The translations under genes were made by a program, and so were the position numbers. Below, one piece after another: positions 1 through 9,897 of a stretch of DNA of 64,000 bases. Numbering within the stretch: the first letter of the stretch is position 1; each line of letters begins with the position of its first letter. Under the pieces are notes generated by a model that was given only the letters and a program-made list of their open reading frames with translations, made no database searches and was not told where the DNA came from. Source of the stretch: Candidatus Sodalis pierantonius str. SOPE (GTDB lineage Bacteria; Pseudomonadota; Gammaproteobacteria; Enterobacterales; Enterobacteriaceae); contig NZ_CP006568.1 in the NCBI RefSeq assembly GCF_000517405.1, forward strand, positions 186,001 to 250,000, in the 5' to 3' direction.

Positions 1-843
1 CCGGCCGCTTCACTACACCGATATGGCCATTACCACGGTTCTGATGATAAAGCGCGTGTTTAACCTTTCGCTCCGGGCGTTACAGGGTTTCGTTGACTCG
101 ATTTTTAAACTGATGGGGCTGTCGCTGCGCTGCCCAGATTACTCTCTGGTCAGCCGGCGAGCAAAAACCGTCGACATCAGCATAAAAACGCCAACCCGCG
201 GCGAAATCTCACACCTGGTCATCGATGGCACCGGCCTGAAAATCTTCGGCGAAGGCGAATGGAAAGTCAGGCAGCATGGGGCTGAGAGGCGCAGAGTATG
301 GCGCAAGCTTCATCTGGCAGTAGATAGCGCGACACATGAAATTATCTGTGCCGATTTATCGCTAAGCGGTACGACAGATGCGCAGGCGCTGCCCGGGCTG
401 ATTAACCAAACCCACCGGAAAATCAGGGAAGCGTCGGCTGACAGTGCTTACGATACGCGTTACTGTCATGATGCTCTGCTGAGGAAAAAAATAAAGCCGC
501 TTATCCCACCGCGAAGTGGTGCGCAATATTGGCCAGCTCGATACCATGAGCGTAACCATGCGGTGGCAAATCAGCATCTGAGCGGCAATAACGATACCTG
601 GAAAAAGAAAGTAGGTTATCACCGGCGTTCACTGGCTGAAACGGCCATGTTCCGGTTTAAAATACTTCTGGGTGGTCATCTGAGTCTGCATGACTATGAC
701 GCGCAGGTAGGTGAGGCTATGGCAATGGTCAAAGCGCTTAACCGGATCACGTTGTTAGGAATGCCAAACAGCGTCCGCATCATGTAACAATCGCCCTGAT
801 AGGGAGGAAGTCGTCAAAAATTTCGGATTTATTCAACAAAGCG
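1..843 (+). mobile_element. IS903-like (IS5 family) element, copy A, 3' part
   Basis: The window opens inside an insertion sequence that is nearly identical to the two full copies at 13517-14571 and 24545-25599. It ends at 843 with the inverted repeat GATTTATTCAACAAAGCG, matching the IS903-type left end GGCTTTGTTGAATAAATC in 17 of 18 positions. Directly after it, an acyltransferase gene fragment reads in the opposite direction, exactly as downstream of the copy at 24545. The left part of the element lies outside the window. Confidence 0.93.
2..787 (+). CDS. IS903-like transposase, 5'-truncated by window edge
   Basis: DDE transposase of the IS5 family, IS903 group, which cuts and joins the ends of its own element. 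The visible part is the C-terminal 261 residues of a 307-residue protein; the N-terminus is outside the window. The catalytic aspartates sit in VIDGTGLKIFG and ADSAYDT. The IS5-family signature Y(2)R(3)E(6)K is exact in YHRRSLAETAMFRFK. Compared with the full copies there are a few substitutions (for example VDSIF for VDAIF and KILLGG for KTLLGG). No frame disruption is visible in the portion present. Confidence 0.93.
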   Translation, partial: RPLHYTDMAITTVLMIKRVFNLSLRALQGFVDSIFKLMGLSLRCPDYSLVSRRAKTVDISIKTPTRGEISHLVIDGTGLKIFGEGEWKVRQHGAERRRVWRKLHLAVDSATHEIICADLSLSGTTDAQALPGLINQTHRKIREASADSAYDTRYCHDALLRKKIKPLIPPRSGAQYWPARYHERNHAVANQHLSGNNDTWKKKVGYHRRSLAETAMFRFKILLGGHLSLHDYDAQVGEAMAMVKALNRITLLGMPNSVRIM

Positions 844-951
844 ATCCACACAGATAAAACCTGATGGAAAAACCGTCAATCCACCATAAAAAGCCAGCAC
901 AAAAATGATGGCTATTGCCCTTAGACCATCGATATCATAGAGGCATTTCAT
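844..951 (-). pseudogene. acyltransferase family 3 (OafA-like), 5' fragment, copy A
   Basis: Only the first 36 codons remain (MKCLYDIDGLRAIAII and on), typical of the first membrane helix of acyltransferase-3 enzymes that acetylate O-antigen or other surface sugars. The gene is cut by the IS903-like element. The 9 bases next to the IS, ATCCACACC, fit the expected size of an IS903 target duplication, but the matching copy on the far side lies outside the window. It is divergent from the methylase gene. In a temperate phage such a gene would be a candidate lysogenic-conversion gene (inference). Confidence 0.75.
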
Positions 952-1273
952 AAAAATCTATATTTTTCAATTAATTATAATAAAAACAGTTCATTGCAGC
1001 TCATCTGCAGCCTTACCCTAACGTATTTTGCATCATTGTTAAATACACTCGTTTATGGGAACTCCCAGCTTAATATTTATGCCGACATATTAATCAATGC
1101 TGGATTACCTCTTTAGCTATTACAGGTTAACATTTTGATTTTAAATTAAAATATTTCTCTTCCCGTGTTATTACTTATAGCCACTACCCCTCAGTCAGTA
1201 TCTACGAGTTACAACTAATAATTATCTTGACGATTAATTACTGATTATTGATCGGTAAAAATTATAGTAACGC
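952..1273. other. AT-rich divergent intergenic region of prophage right end (copy A)
   Basis: No gene seen. This AT-rich spacer separates the divergent acyltransferase and methylase starts and is repeated at 12952-13273 and 25708-26030. It should hold both promoters. A single GATC site at 1250-1253, about 20 bases before the methylase start, is kept in all three copies; a role in methylation-dependent control is possible but unproven. Confidence 0.5.
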
Positions 1274-2424
1274 ATGAGGATTGCATTAATGAGTACGCCA
1301 ATCGTACCTTGGGTGGGAGGAAAGCGGCGGCTGGCTAAACGTCTTCTTATCGTACTTTCCTGAGCACAAATGCTACGTTGAACCATTCTGTGGGGGAGCG
1401 GCGCTGTTTTTCAGCAAGGAACCATCCACAGTCGAAGTGCTGAACGATATCAATGGCGATTTGATAAACCTCTATCGGGTGGTTAAGTGTCACCACCGGT
1501 TTAAATCTGATCCATTCTGCTAATTAAATCACTATTCTTTTAAGAGGAAGATAACAAAAATAATCTTGGATATTTGAAAACTATAAGACAGTTCGACAAG
1601 TGGTCATAATCGCATCCATATGCGCGATCTCTACATCGAAAAAAACGCCAAGCAGGGCGCTGACGCGGTTTCCGGGGCTATGCCAGTCACAAGTTCGCTT
1701 CGCTCACGTATCGGTGCGCAGAAGCTTCAGAGCGCGTTTATAAGTACTTTTCGCGCCTCGCATGCCTTCGGCATAATGGCGTATTAATAACCACTGATTT
1801 TAACAAAAAAGCCTATTTTACTTAGCAGGGTGGATCACTTTTCAATTGGTAGTGACAGTTAAGTACCATTTGGAGGAATTTATACGTCAGTTTAAGTGGG
1901 CTTTAAGCAGTAGGCAGCTGTTTGATTGGCTAAAAGAAACACCACCACAAACGCTGACCGATATACAGCGAGCCGCCCAGTTTTACTATCTTCAACAACT
2001 CACATTTGGTGGCAAAGTGAGCGGGCAGAACTTTGGTACTTCCGCTGTGCGATCACAGTCATTGAACCTTCTAAGAATCGAAGAGCAGCTATAACAGGCT
2101 CATCTGCGTTTATCTCAGGCAACCATAGAGCATCTTGGTTGGCAGGCTTGTATTGAAAAATATGATAGGCCACATACATTGTTCTACCTTGATCCACCTT
2201 ACTGGAAGACTCAAGGCTATGGCGTGGCGTTTGGCCTGGAGCAATACAGCATCATTGATAGCCTGGCTCATTCGATAACAGGAAGAATGGTTATTTCAGT
2301 TAATGATATCCCAGAAATGAGGAGCATCTTCAAAAACCTTCATATCGACGTTGTTGACCTAAAATACTCATTAGGCAACAACCCTCATAGCAGACGCGAG
2401 TTAATCATTCGCAATTTCGCCTGA
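1274..2424 (+). pseudogene. phage D12-class adenine-N6 DNA methylase, broken (copy A)
   Basis: Removing a 370-bp insert (1488-1857) and one copy of its 6-bp duplication restores the frame precisely (NLYRVVK then YHLEEFIRQF) and gives a protein of about 257 residues. It has the D12/Dam-type SAM motif PWVGGKRRLAK near the N-terminus, PFCGGAALFF, and the catalytic DPPY in FYLDPPYWKTQGYG. Such enzymes methylate adenine, usually to shield phage DNA from restriction. This copy carries three lesions: the insert, an extra T in the 5' part near 1346-1352 (absent in copies B and C), and an in-frame TAA after EEQL at about 2092. The stop is shared with copies B and C. The gene is distinct from the intact chromosomal dam at 61255. 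Confidence 0.85.
1488..1857. mobile_element. 370-bp MITE-like insertion in phage methylase (copy A)
   Basis: The insert is bounded by imperfect inverted repeats of about 26 bases, starting TGTCACCACC on the left and TGTCACTACC when the right end is read inward. A 6-bp direct repeat GTTAAG (1482-1487 and 1858-1863) flanks it. Excision restores the host gene exactly, so this is a transposition product. It has no plausible gene, which suggests a non-autonomous element. The TG...CA ends with CAATTG and TGATCC motifs recall IS21-family termini (inference). Confidence 0.82.
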
Positions 2425-2432
2425 TTTCCTTT

Positions 2433-2532
2433 TTGCAAACAATTCTGGACTGTCCAAAATGGCCACTTTTTAGTGGTTTAAAGGAGTCCAGAATTGCTTG
2501 CAAATTAGTCCAAAATATTTTGCATCGCTACA
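2433..2532. promoter_or_regulatory. Mu-like right terminus with transposase-site-like repeats (copy A)
   Basis: Read inward from the element end, this stretch holds TTTTGGACT, TTCTGGACT and TTTTGGACA in one orientation, plus an inverted TTCTGGACT. Two arms around GCAARCAATTCTGGACT form a large imperfect palindrome that might also end methylase transcription. The same TTCTGGACT core occurs three times at the left end near 19656-19788. The natural reading is R-type binding sites for the MuA-like transposase. Confidence 0.65.
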
Positions 2533-3264
2533 CATGGGCGCACGGTAGCGTTCAACCGATCATCGCGTTCTGGTTCAGTTCCTCCACGCACTCCAATACC
2601 CCCGTTGGCGAAAAGGCTGCGGTGGATTATTGCGAATAAACGCCGAAGGCGATCCGTAGAATCGACCGGCGGAAATTTTGATCTCACCGGTGAGCGACAC
2701 CGCATACACCGTCAAGTCGCGCTGGTGGCTGCCGCTGGTAGGGCTGAACAGCGGATTTGGCGGCAGCTCGGCGTTACGCAGTTGGCGCCAGGCAACGTTG
2801 CCGGTCATCTTCTCCGCATCCAACAATAGCCGTTCACCCACGTACAGATCCTCCGGCAGATAGGTAATGCCGGTACCGAGTATATTCAAGCAGCCCCCTA
2901 CGCACATATTCCGCGGCAGTGAGGTTATCGGGGTATTTTCCAGCACCAGATGATCGTCGAGGCTGAAATTGTCCGGCAGCTGACACAATTGTGAGCGTTC
3001 GATGTAAAGAGACCCGCCTACGTGTAAGTCTGCCGGCAGCCGGCGAATTGCCATATGGTTGAGATCGAGATAATCCAGCACCCGCAGGCCGCTGGGTAAT
3101 GCGGTGATATTACAGCCGCGCAATATAAGCGAACCGATAATGACCATGTCATTAGGTAAGCGATCAATTCGGCTGGCGGAAAGATCCAGTGTTTCGCCGA
3201 CTAATATCATACCGCCTGCTGCTGCCGTCAATGTCCGACACTCACGAAAAGGCGTAATAATCAT
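2533..3264 (-). pseudogene. leucine-rich-repeat protein, truncated by prophage end
   Basis: The reading frame at 2575-3264 encodes about 230 residues. It has at least six degenerate repeats of the pattern LP-x(2)-L-x-V-x-GSL-x(2)-x-x-T-x-I (for example SRIDRLPNDMVIIG, TPITSLPRNMCVGG, TGITYLPEDLYVGE). These repeats resemble LRR modules of bacterial effector-like proteins (IpaH/SspH-type LRRs and relatives). No E3 ligase domain, secretion signal or membrane segment is visible. After residue about 215 the frame appears shifted and the gene then meets the prophage end at 2532. A type III effector role would fit a Sodalis genome but cannot be shown from this fragment. Confidence 0.6.
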
Positions 3265-3946
3265 ACGGGTTTCTGCGCGGCGATGTAACTTTCTGAAATA
3301 AGGTCTATTATTGCAAGCGATAACAGTGGGTAAATAGGCTAATATCGCTGCGTCATTTTTGATAAAAATATCGCATAAAATATGTATTTATTATTATTTT
3401 TGACTTAATTATTAATTATGTATTTTACGGCCCGCCTAGGGTATCGCTGGCGGGCCGTTGAGCCCAGGTTGTCCCTTGCCAGAGGGCCGTTGCTATTTCA
3501 TTAATAGTTGCTATTTCATTAATATAAGCGCAACTGCCCTATGCTAAGGTGAAAATCAGCGGTAATAGGTATCCAACATAATATTTGAATTGTATGTTTC
3601 TATTTTACATGCCGGCCAGGGTCCAGGGTGGATGAATAAAAAGCAATTAAAAGGAACAGTTATGTGGGTAACGCATTTATGCCGATCGACCATGCTATTG
3701 ACCTGGCGCTTAGCGCTGACGAGCAGGGTACCAAAGAGGGAAGCGCCTTTCGGTGTAGTCGGCGGGGCAGCTACCGTTAGGGGCAGGGCAAGCTATGTAA
3801 ATTGATCGGTCGCCAGAGAAGGAGGAAAACACCTGCCCGCGGTGGCGCGGCAGTAAACGTTGGGGCGTTAAGGCGACGGGGTACTTCGCTCTCTCGGCGC
3901 TCAGCGGCTGGTGCCTTTGGTGTGAGCATGCGCGCGGCGAGACGTT
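3265..3946. other. intergenic/decayed stretch with one strong hairpin
   Basis: No convincing gene. A perfect 9-bp stem with arms CGGCCCGCC and GGCGGGCCG lies at about 3429-3458; it lacks a clear T-run and may be a weak terminator. The part from about 3680 may be decayed coding sequence linked to the next gene, but several stops interrupt it. Confidence 0.4.
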
Positions 3947-4812
3947 TTGGCTCAGCTGCCTGCTGCCGTGATATTTTATGCTCTGAGCCGTATCGGCGGC
4001 CGCTGTGATACTCTGTATTTCGCTACCCAGGATTGTGAGCGTGCGCAGCGTTTGCGCGATGAAATCGAACGCGGACAGCGCTACGGACGGCTTGTGGCCC
4101 GCTGTGCGACAACCTGTCTGGACAGGGACGGCCAGCGTCTGGCGGCCGGAATCCTGCCGCCAGTGGGTCGGTTTCAGTCCGAGATACTCGCCTGCTCTGG
4201 CGTGACGCCGGCGAGGGATCAGATCCAGGCCATGACGCCACCGCGCTGGCTCGCCGGCCATTTCATCTGGTTGGCACAGCAATTGGGCCCAGCTCTGAAC
4301 GCCTTGCCCCCTTCGATGCCCTGTTACCTTGTGATGCAGTGTGACAGCGGCCTGCCGGTGGAAGAAGAGCAGCAATTACTGTTGCAAACCGGCGCCCCTT
4401 TTAACCGACACTTTACCCCTTTGTCCGCGAGCGGGCTGTTGGCGCTGGATGACTGGCTTGATGATACGGCGCGTGCGCCGAGCGCCTTGGTGGTTATTGC
4501 GGTACAGCGGGCCGTGCCGCTGGAGGACGCCCTGGAGGAGAAAGGGGCGGTATCGGGAGCGGAAGGGATTATCGAGTCGACGGTGGGACTGGTGATGATA
4601 AGCGAATATTGCCCGTCGTTGCCGGTGCTGGCGCGGATCCATCATCTTGACGATGTACTAGGCCCGGCGGGGATGGCCACGCCCTGGCTGTCGCTGGCTG
4701 TCGCTGGCTGCAGCGGCTGAACAATGTCGAGAGGACGGTACGGCGCAACTGATCATCTGCCACGAGGCGGCGCGGCGGATCTGGATCGGCGGGGTTACGC
4801 CGCCCGAGCCCT
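3947..4812 (+). pseudogene. unidentified gene, probably decayed
   Basis: An open frame of 257 codons (3947-4720) has normal GC-rich coding character and shows no motif I can name. Recognisable stretches include QIQAMTPPRWLAGHFIWLAQ and a hydrophobic beta-like strand APSALVVIAVQ. Just before the stop a tandem GTCGCTGGCT repeat occurs (4687-4708). After it a second frame continues as TAQLIICHEAARRIWIGG to about 4812, suggesting that repeat slippage shifted the frame. No clean start was found upstream. The annotation as one broken gene is inference; no function is assigned. Confidence 0.4.
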
Positions 4813-5637
4813 GAGTGCCGCCTGGCCCGGGCTGACGCCTTATTCCGCTTGTCGGTACACTGCCCCCGCGGTCTGTTTTATCGCCTCTTGTGTGGCATCG
4901 CCAAAGCTGAGGGTGTCGTAAGTTCTTGTTTGAACGCGCCGCAACCCCTCCAGAACGTCTTCAGGCAACCTCATGACGGGAGCGATAATAACCGTTTATT
5001 GACCCGACTGTGCAGGCTCATGGTAGAGTAAAAACGCCGCTAAGGTCTGTCTATCCAGAACGGAGAGGAGGCGAAACACCGTGGGTATAGGAATCTATTA
5101 ATAGCGTCCTAGACCGATCAAAGGTCACGACCACCCTGCGCGGGTTGCCGCATTATTTAAGCTAAAACGGGGGGCCCCTCTGGCTAAACGTCTGCATGGA
5201 TTCGATGTATGGCGATGTTAAACGCTTTGTAATTGACACCGGCAACAGTGCATGGGAATGCGTCGCGTGCAAAGCGACGTTGAGATCCCGGCTTTCATTC
5301 ATCACGAGAGAAAATAAGCGGTAGATCTCATCACGGTATAATAAGCAAATGCGCTCAAGCCACGCGGCATATTAAGCAAATGGACTTAAGCGGCAATTTG
5401 CATTCCGGCGTGAAATCCTCATTTTCATTGCTATTAACGTCAATACTTACCCAACAAGGTATGAAAGAAAAGATTAACTTATTCAGCGCTGTTATCGCCT
5501 TCGGCGCGCGCGCAACGTTATTCTGCGCCGTCATGTCGGTATTAAGGTGCAGCACCCCTTACCGATGACGGGCTACGCCAAGTTCTTTTAGCCACTCGCC
5601 AGACATGATGCGAGTGTAATCAGATTTTGCTATTCGT
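4813..5637. other. 825-bp stretch without a supported gene
   Basis: Only short frames occur, with no recognisable protein. Base composition becomes less GC-rich toward 5400. It may contain the lost 5' end of the next pseudogene, which has no credible start codon of its own at 5638. Confidence 0.4.
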
Positions 5638-8600
5638 TTGCAAGCTCGCCTGGTGCAAGAGCATTGGGCGAATAGGCTTAATTCAGCGTTATTGAGGACA
5701 CCATGGATAAAGAAGTCATTTATACCGATTCGACATCAGCGGCAGACGGCCGTGACGGTCCTGCCGTCGCGGCTCATTCAGCGCTCCCCGACTAATAAAA
5801 CATTACTGTTTCAGGAGCTGGAAAAAGCCAATTATTGGTATGGGGGTCAGGGCCATCACGTTACCTTGGTCAGTCAGCAAGATACCGCGATTCAGCTTTG
5901 GCTGACCCAGCTTTTATTTGGCGGGACGTTAGAGCATTGGATTGTGCACACTCTTTTTCCCCAATGCGACGAAAGCGAACTCACCCTCAGTAAATTACGA
6001 GGGAAAATGTACGACCAGTTATTGAATTTGGTGGAATGTGATGCATCCTATACGCGGGACGAGGCCAATCAATTATGGCAATTTCTTATTCTGGCGCACT
6101 GTCCCCTATTGATACCTCTTGATCAAGCCACCGACGCGCTGCGGATCGACAGTTTGGACTGGCACGATTTGCACGCTGGAACGCTTTTTTTACACTATGC
6201 CAGTCCGGACCACCTCATCCCCAAGGATAAATCCTTTGCTCAGGATATTGGCAACATCCTCTTTATCCTTAGCCGCGCGACGGGCCAATACGGCCATTTC
6301 TTCAAACTGTCGGCGGCGCTGCATGCGGCGCTGACGTCATCCCCGACGCAAGGCGTGATGTTTAAAAAACGGCCTTACTCGCTTAGTCACTATTTCGCCG
6401 CGCGCAACGCTCACCTCGCGACGCATGATCGGGTGGCGGCCTTCCAGGAAGCGGTCGGGCAATGGCGAACGCGGCGGCAATTGGCGAAAGACATCATAGC
6501 CCGGCATCGTCCCGGGCTCTCACCGGCGGAACATGCTGAAACCCTGCAACGTTACCTCTATCCCTACGCTGGCCTCACCGCCCGCAAACCGGCTCACGCC
6601 ACCGATACGCCGCAACCTGACCTGACGGATTTACCCCAACTTGATGAAGCGTACTGGCAAATGACGGAAAAGGTCAGCCGAAGCTATGTGGCGCAGTACC
6701 GCTGGCTTTGCGCTGCGGGCTGGGAGGGGTTGGCTGACGACGAGCAGAACTATCTCCGCCAGGCGACGATCCATCTGATATAGCTGTGGTTTTTGCAGCC
6801 ATCGCAGCGGCGTCCAGAATGGAGTCAATCCGAGCATGTTTACCGACCGAAGGAAAATATCGATGTCTTTAAGGCGGTGTGGGGCGACGAGGCGCGTTTC
6901 TATGCCGCCATCAACGCCTCTGACGGGTGCAAAGTCAGGCGAATTGACAAGATTGACAACCATTTAGACGAATTGATGCAGGCATCCACGGTGGCGGAAG
7001 CCGGAATTCGCGTCTCCTTCCTCATGCAGGTCAAAAGCGAACAGCAGTCCCTGGCGACGTTTATTGACACCATCGCGCACCGGCATGAGGAAATGTTCAC
7101 CGGCCGGTTGAGTGAGTACGGCAAATTAACGACCTCCAACGAGATGTTGCACACGACATTAGTCGCGAAAATGCCGTTCACCGGTTGCTACGAGTATCGT
7201 CCCGACGCCGAAGGGCTAGATTGCCACCTGAATACGCATTTGCTTATGACGGTGATGGGCGAGATGGCGGCATCGGCCAAAGATGACGCCCAACGCCGGG
7301 TGATTGACGCAGTTATCACGGGTATCCGGTCAAACTTGCTGCTCACCAAGAGAGGGGGGATGGACTGCGTATCCCCCTGCCCGACGCGGCGAATCACGGG
7401 CAGCCGGCCGCCCAGCAACCTCCCGGCGCGCCGACGTCCGGTGTGGATTACAGGCTCGATCCGGACGTGGAAGGCATTTACTCGCTGTCCAAAGCCGCGG
7501 TGGCCCATGTCGTTACGATGGGGTACGCCGTTAGCGAAACGTTGCACGATAATGGCTGGCTGCTGGCGAAGATGGACGACCGTGATTTCCTGCGCCCGCT
7601 GCCGGACGCGCCGGTAGCCGATCTCATCGCCGTGGCGGGGCAATACAAGTTGACGCTGCCGTTTCAACGCATCAGCCAACACGGCATTTACGTGAAGGTG
7701 ATGCCGGAGATGGGAGTCTTATATGGCCCTCAATTTATGCTTCAGCAACGCAACAAAAACAGGATCGGCGTAATAGAAAAAACGTCCGATGTGTTGGATG
7801 TCTATTTTATGTTCCCCCCATCCTCAAGCGGTGCATCCGTCATGCGCGCGGCCCATATCACGCTGGATCTGGCCGGGATTGCGACAGGGGATCTCCCTGC
7901 GCTGCAACGTTTTATTTCCCTGCGGCCGGCGATGGGCCTCAAGTATATCAATGTAAGAAAAATCAGCGTGTTGCTTGATCGCTTTTTGGGTAAAGGGCAA
8001 TATTATATGTTGTCGCATTATGACCTTCAGCAAAACCAAAAGGCGACCTCGACGTTTCCAACCAGTTTTTTACACTAGAACAAAGAGCGCATGCTTAAGA
8101 AAACCGATGAGGCCCGCGAGGCGGTGCTCGCGCTTAAGCAGTTGTTTGCAGAAGCCGGCTTTCTGCCGCGCGATCGGGATAAATCGTTGGCTCAGTCGCC
8201 GCCCCTTCCCCGGACCAGCCCGATATATCATTACCTTCTGTTTGCGCTGGGGGTAAAGCCCGCAGACGATAAGATTATTCAATATGCGGCGCGCTGGCTG
8301 TGTTATTACACCGAACGCATTGATGAGGAATTTGCGGCTCGACCCTTTGCCGAAAATGTCCTGTTCGTTGCGCACAAGGCGCGTCGGATACAGCCTGACG
8401 GTAAGCCTTCCCTTATGGGGTTCACGTTTTGCAACGTTAAATACCGGCGATTGCTCATCATGGCCGATAGCTTTGATGACGCTAACCAGACGTTGCCGAG
8501 AATGCATTTATTTCACGAAGCCTCATTACGCCTCGCCAGCGTCAATTATCTCCATGCGCCGATAGCGACCGATAACGGACAGACAAACGAGCGCGTTGAA

Positions 8601-9065
8601 GTCTATGAAGATAGAGAGGATATTCGCGAGGCGGATCTGATGTATTACAACGCGGAGAGTCAATTTATCGATCGTTACCGGCGGGCCTTGCTTAAGTCCG
8701 TCGCGGCGCCGGGCGAAACGGACCCGGCGGCGCGGCAACGGCGCAATCGTGCCGTCACGGCCATGAGCAGAGCGGCCTTCATCAAGCGCCTGTGGCAGGA
8801 TAATCTTCTTAGGGCCAATCTGTTGATGGATGATGCCGATACGGTGGCGACGTACATCTACGACCTGGGGAGAGGGATGCGGTATATCCCTGAGGGACAA
8901 ACGCGATTACCGGGCGATCGCTTGTCCCAATTGCCGCGCAAAATCTATGCCTTGATTATTGCCTCCGGCCGGCGTCGTAAACCCGCCAGTCAGACGGATT
9001 ACTGTGTGCCTGGACATTGCAGCGGCAGCATATCCCGGCGCATCAGCACCGGCAAAAAAGGCTAA
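5638..9065 (+). pseudogene. very large protein gene broken by two in-frame stops and a frameshift
   Basis: Four consecutive open stretches belong to one gene. 5638-6783 and 6793 onward are in the same frame, separated by a TAG at 6781. The frame then shifts near 7370-7440 to 7443-8078. A second in-frame TAG (8076-8078) is followed in the same frame by 8091-9065. Together they cover about 1,140 residues with no signal peptide or clear membrane helix. The last part contains LPRMHLFHEASLRLASVNYL, which loosely recalls the HE-containing segment of large dermonecrotic-toxin-like proteins. That likeness is weak, and no named domain is certain. The 5' end is undefined. The gene may be a decayed toxin or effector; that is inference from size and context only. 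Confidence 0.55.
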
Positions 9066-9148
9066 CGGGGCGGGGCCGCGCGCGGGGCAAGATCCGGAGC
9101 GTCGAACGCAACGGCCAGCGGTGCTGACCTTTGGCTGGACGGCAAATG

Positions 9149-9583
9149 TCAAAGGGCTTCCCGCCGCCAGCGTAATTTTTTGCCGAAGCCCAGGGTATTG
9201 TCGGTCATTTTTACCTCCAGCAAATCCAACTGCCAGATCGGGGAGGGCATCGCTTTCGCCAGCGGGAAGCGATGATAATAGCGTCTACGCGCCTGTTGTT
9301 CCTCCTCGCCCTCGAGACAGGTGATGATACCGCGATACTGGACGCCTTTTATTAACGCTACCGTTTTCGGCTGTGGGGCAATGGTTCCGGCTACCCGTGC
9401 ATTTTGCCGCATCAGTTCGCCGTGGCGGGTTTGCGGGGAGGTCAACAACCACAGCGCCATCGCCGGCTCGTGGAAGACATAAAAGCAGTTGGCGCACCAA
9501 AGATCGTCGAGGTTGCCGGCGCACAGCGTCAGGACGTGCTGTTTAGTGATAAAGCGGCAAATGGCCGCCAGTTGTTCATCCAT
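9149..9583 (-). CDS. yhbP: YhbP, pyridoxamine-phosphate-oxidase-like flavin-binding family protein
   Basis: The frame gives about 144 residues from ATG at 9583 (MDEQLAAICRFITKQHVLTL), matching E. coli YhbP in length and across its whole sequence (LWCANCFYVF, QPKTVALIKGVQYRG, LEGEEEQQARRRYYHRFP, TDNTLGFGKKLRWRRE). The family has a split-barrel FMN-binding fold related to PNPOx; its substrate is unknown. A longer open frame extends upstream, but family alignment supports this start. It stands alone, convergent with the pseudogene at 5638-9065 and without its usual E. coli neighbours. No lesion seen. Confidence 0.88.
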   Translation of the reverse strand: MDEQLAAICRFITKQHVLTLCAGNLDDLWCANCFYVFHEPAMALWLLTSPQTRHGELMRQNARVAGTIAPQPKTVALIKGVQYRGIITCLEGEEEQQARRRYYHRFPLAKAMPSPIWQLDLLEVKMTDNTLGFGKKLRWRREAL

Positions 9584-9897
9584 TACGATTGGCCCCGCGG
9601 TGAAATGTTGTCCGCCGCCAGAATGTCGGCGGCGACGCGCCATTGGTGGCCGAAAAGACTATACTGCTTTCGGCATAGGACGCAACGTTTCCGGACGGCA
9701 ATCATTGGCTTGGGGGTTGCGATGCGGTGGGCAACGCGGCCTATAAACTGCCCGGTGTACGGATAATGAAGGTTAGCATCGCTATTAAGGACGTTATGGA
9801 TCACCTGTTGCACAACATTCATCGGTTGGTATTCCCCGCAGTTCTTCACCCGTTTCGCGCCGCCGGCGCTGAGCCGCCCGGCGTAAGGTCTAAGCCC
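9584..9897. other. spacer between yhbP and yaiW remnant
   Basis: No supported gene. Short frames on both strands lack recognisable features. The divergent promoters of yhbP and the yaiW remnant should lie here. Confidence 0.4.

Larger units (their letters stand above)
844..2532. mobile_element. Mu-like prophage right-end remnant, copy A
   Basis: This block repeats at 11695-13516 (inverted) and 25600-27288 (direct). In order it holds the start of a leftward acyltransferase gene, a 0.3 kb AT-rich gap, a rightward adenine methylase gene with a 370-bp insert, and a terminal region ending in CA at 2532. All three copies agree up to that base and then enter different sequences, so 2532 is the true element end. 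The left half of the prophage is missing here and has been replaced by an IS903-like copy. Assignment to a Mu-like phage rests on copy C, which is linked to repressor, ner, A and B genes whose end carries the same TTCTGGACT motifs. Confidence 0.8.

Noticed and set aside
362..622. 86-codon minus-strand frame repeated in all three IS903-like copies
   Set aside because: It recurs only because the IS is repeated; it is antisense to the transposase and has no independent evidence.
2433..2532. Considered as a simple rho-independent terminator of the phage methylase
   Set aside because: The palindrome has long arms and no proper T-run, and three further copies of its TTYTGGACW core extend to the element tip and recur at the left end, so a terminus role explains more; terminator activity may be secondary.
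844..2532. Considered the acyltransferase-dam block as a stand-alone composite transposon
   Set aside because: Copy C is joined to Mu-like A/B genes and the left end shares its motifs; no transposase lies inside the block itself.
3710..4375. 221-codon minus-strand frame
   Set aside because: Arg/His/Pro-rich shadow of the plus-strand gene at 3947; no recognisable features.
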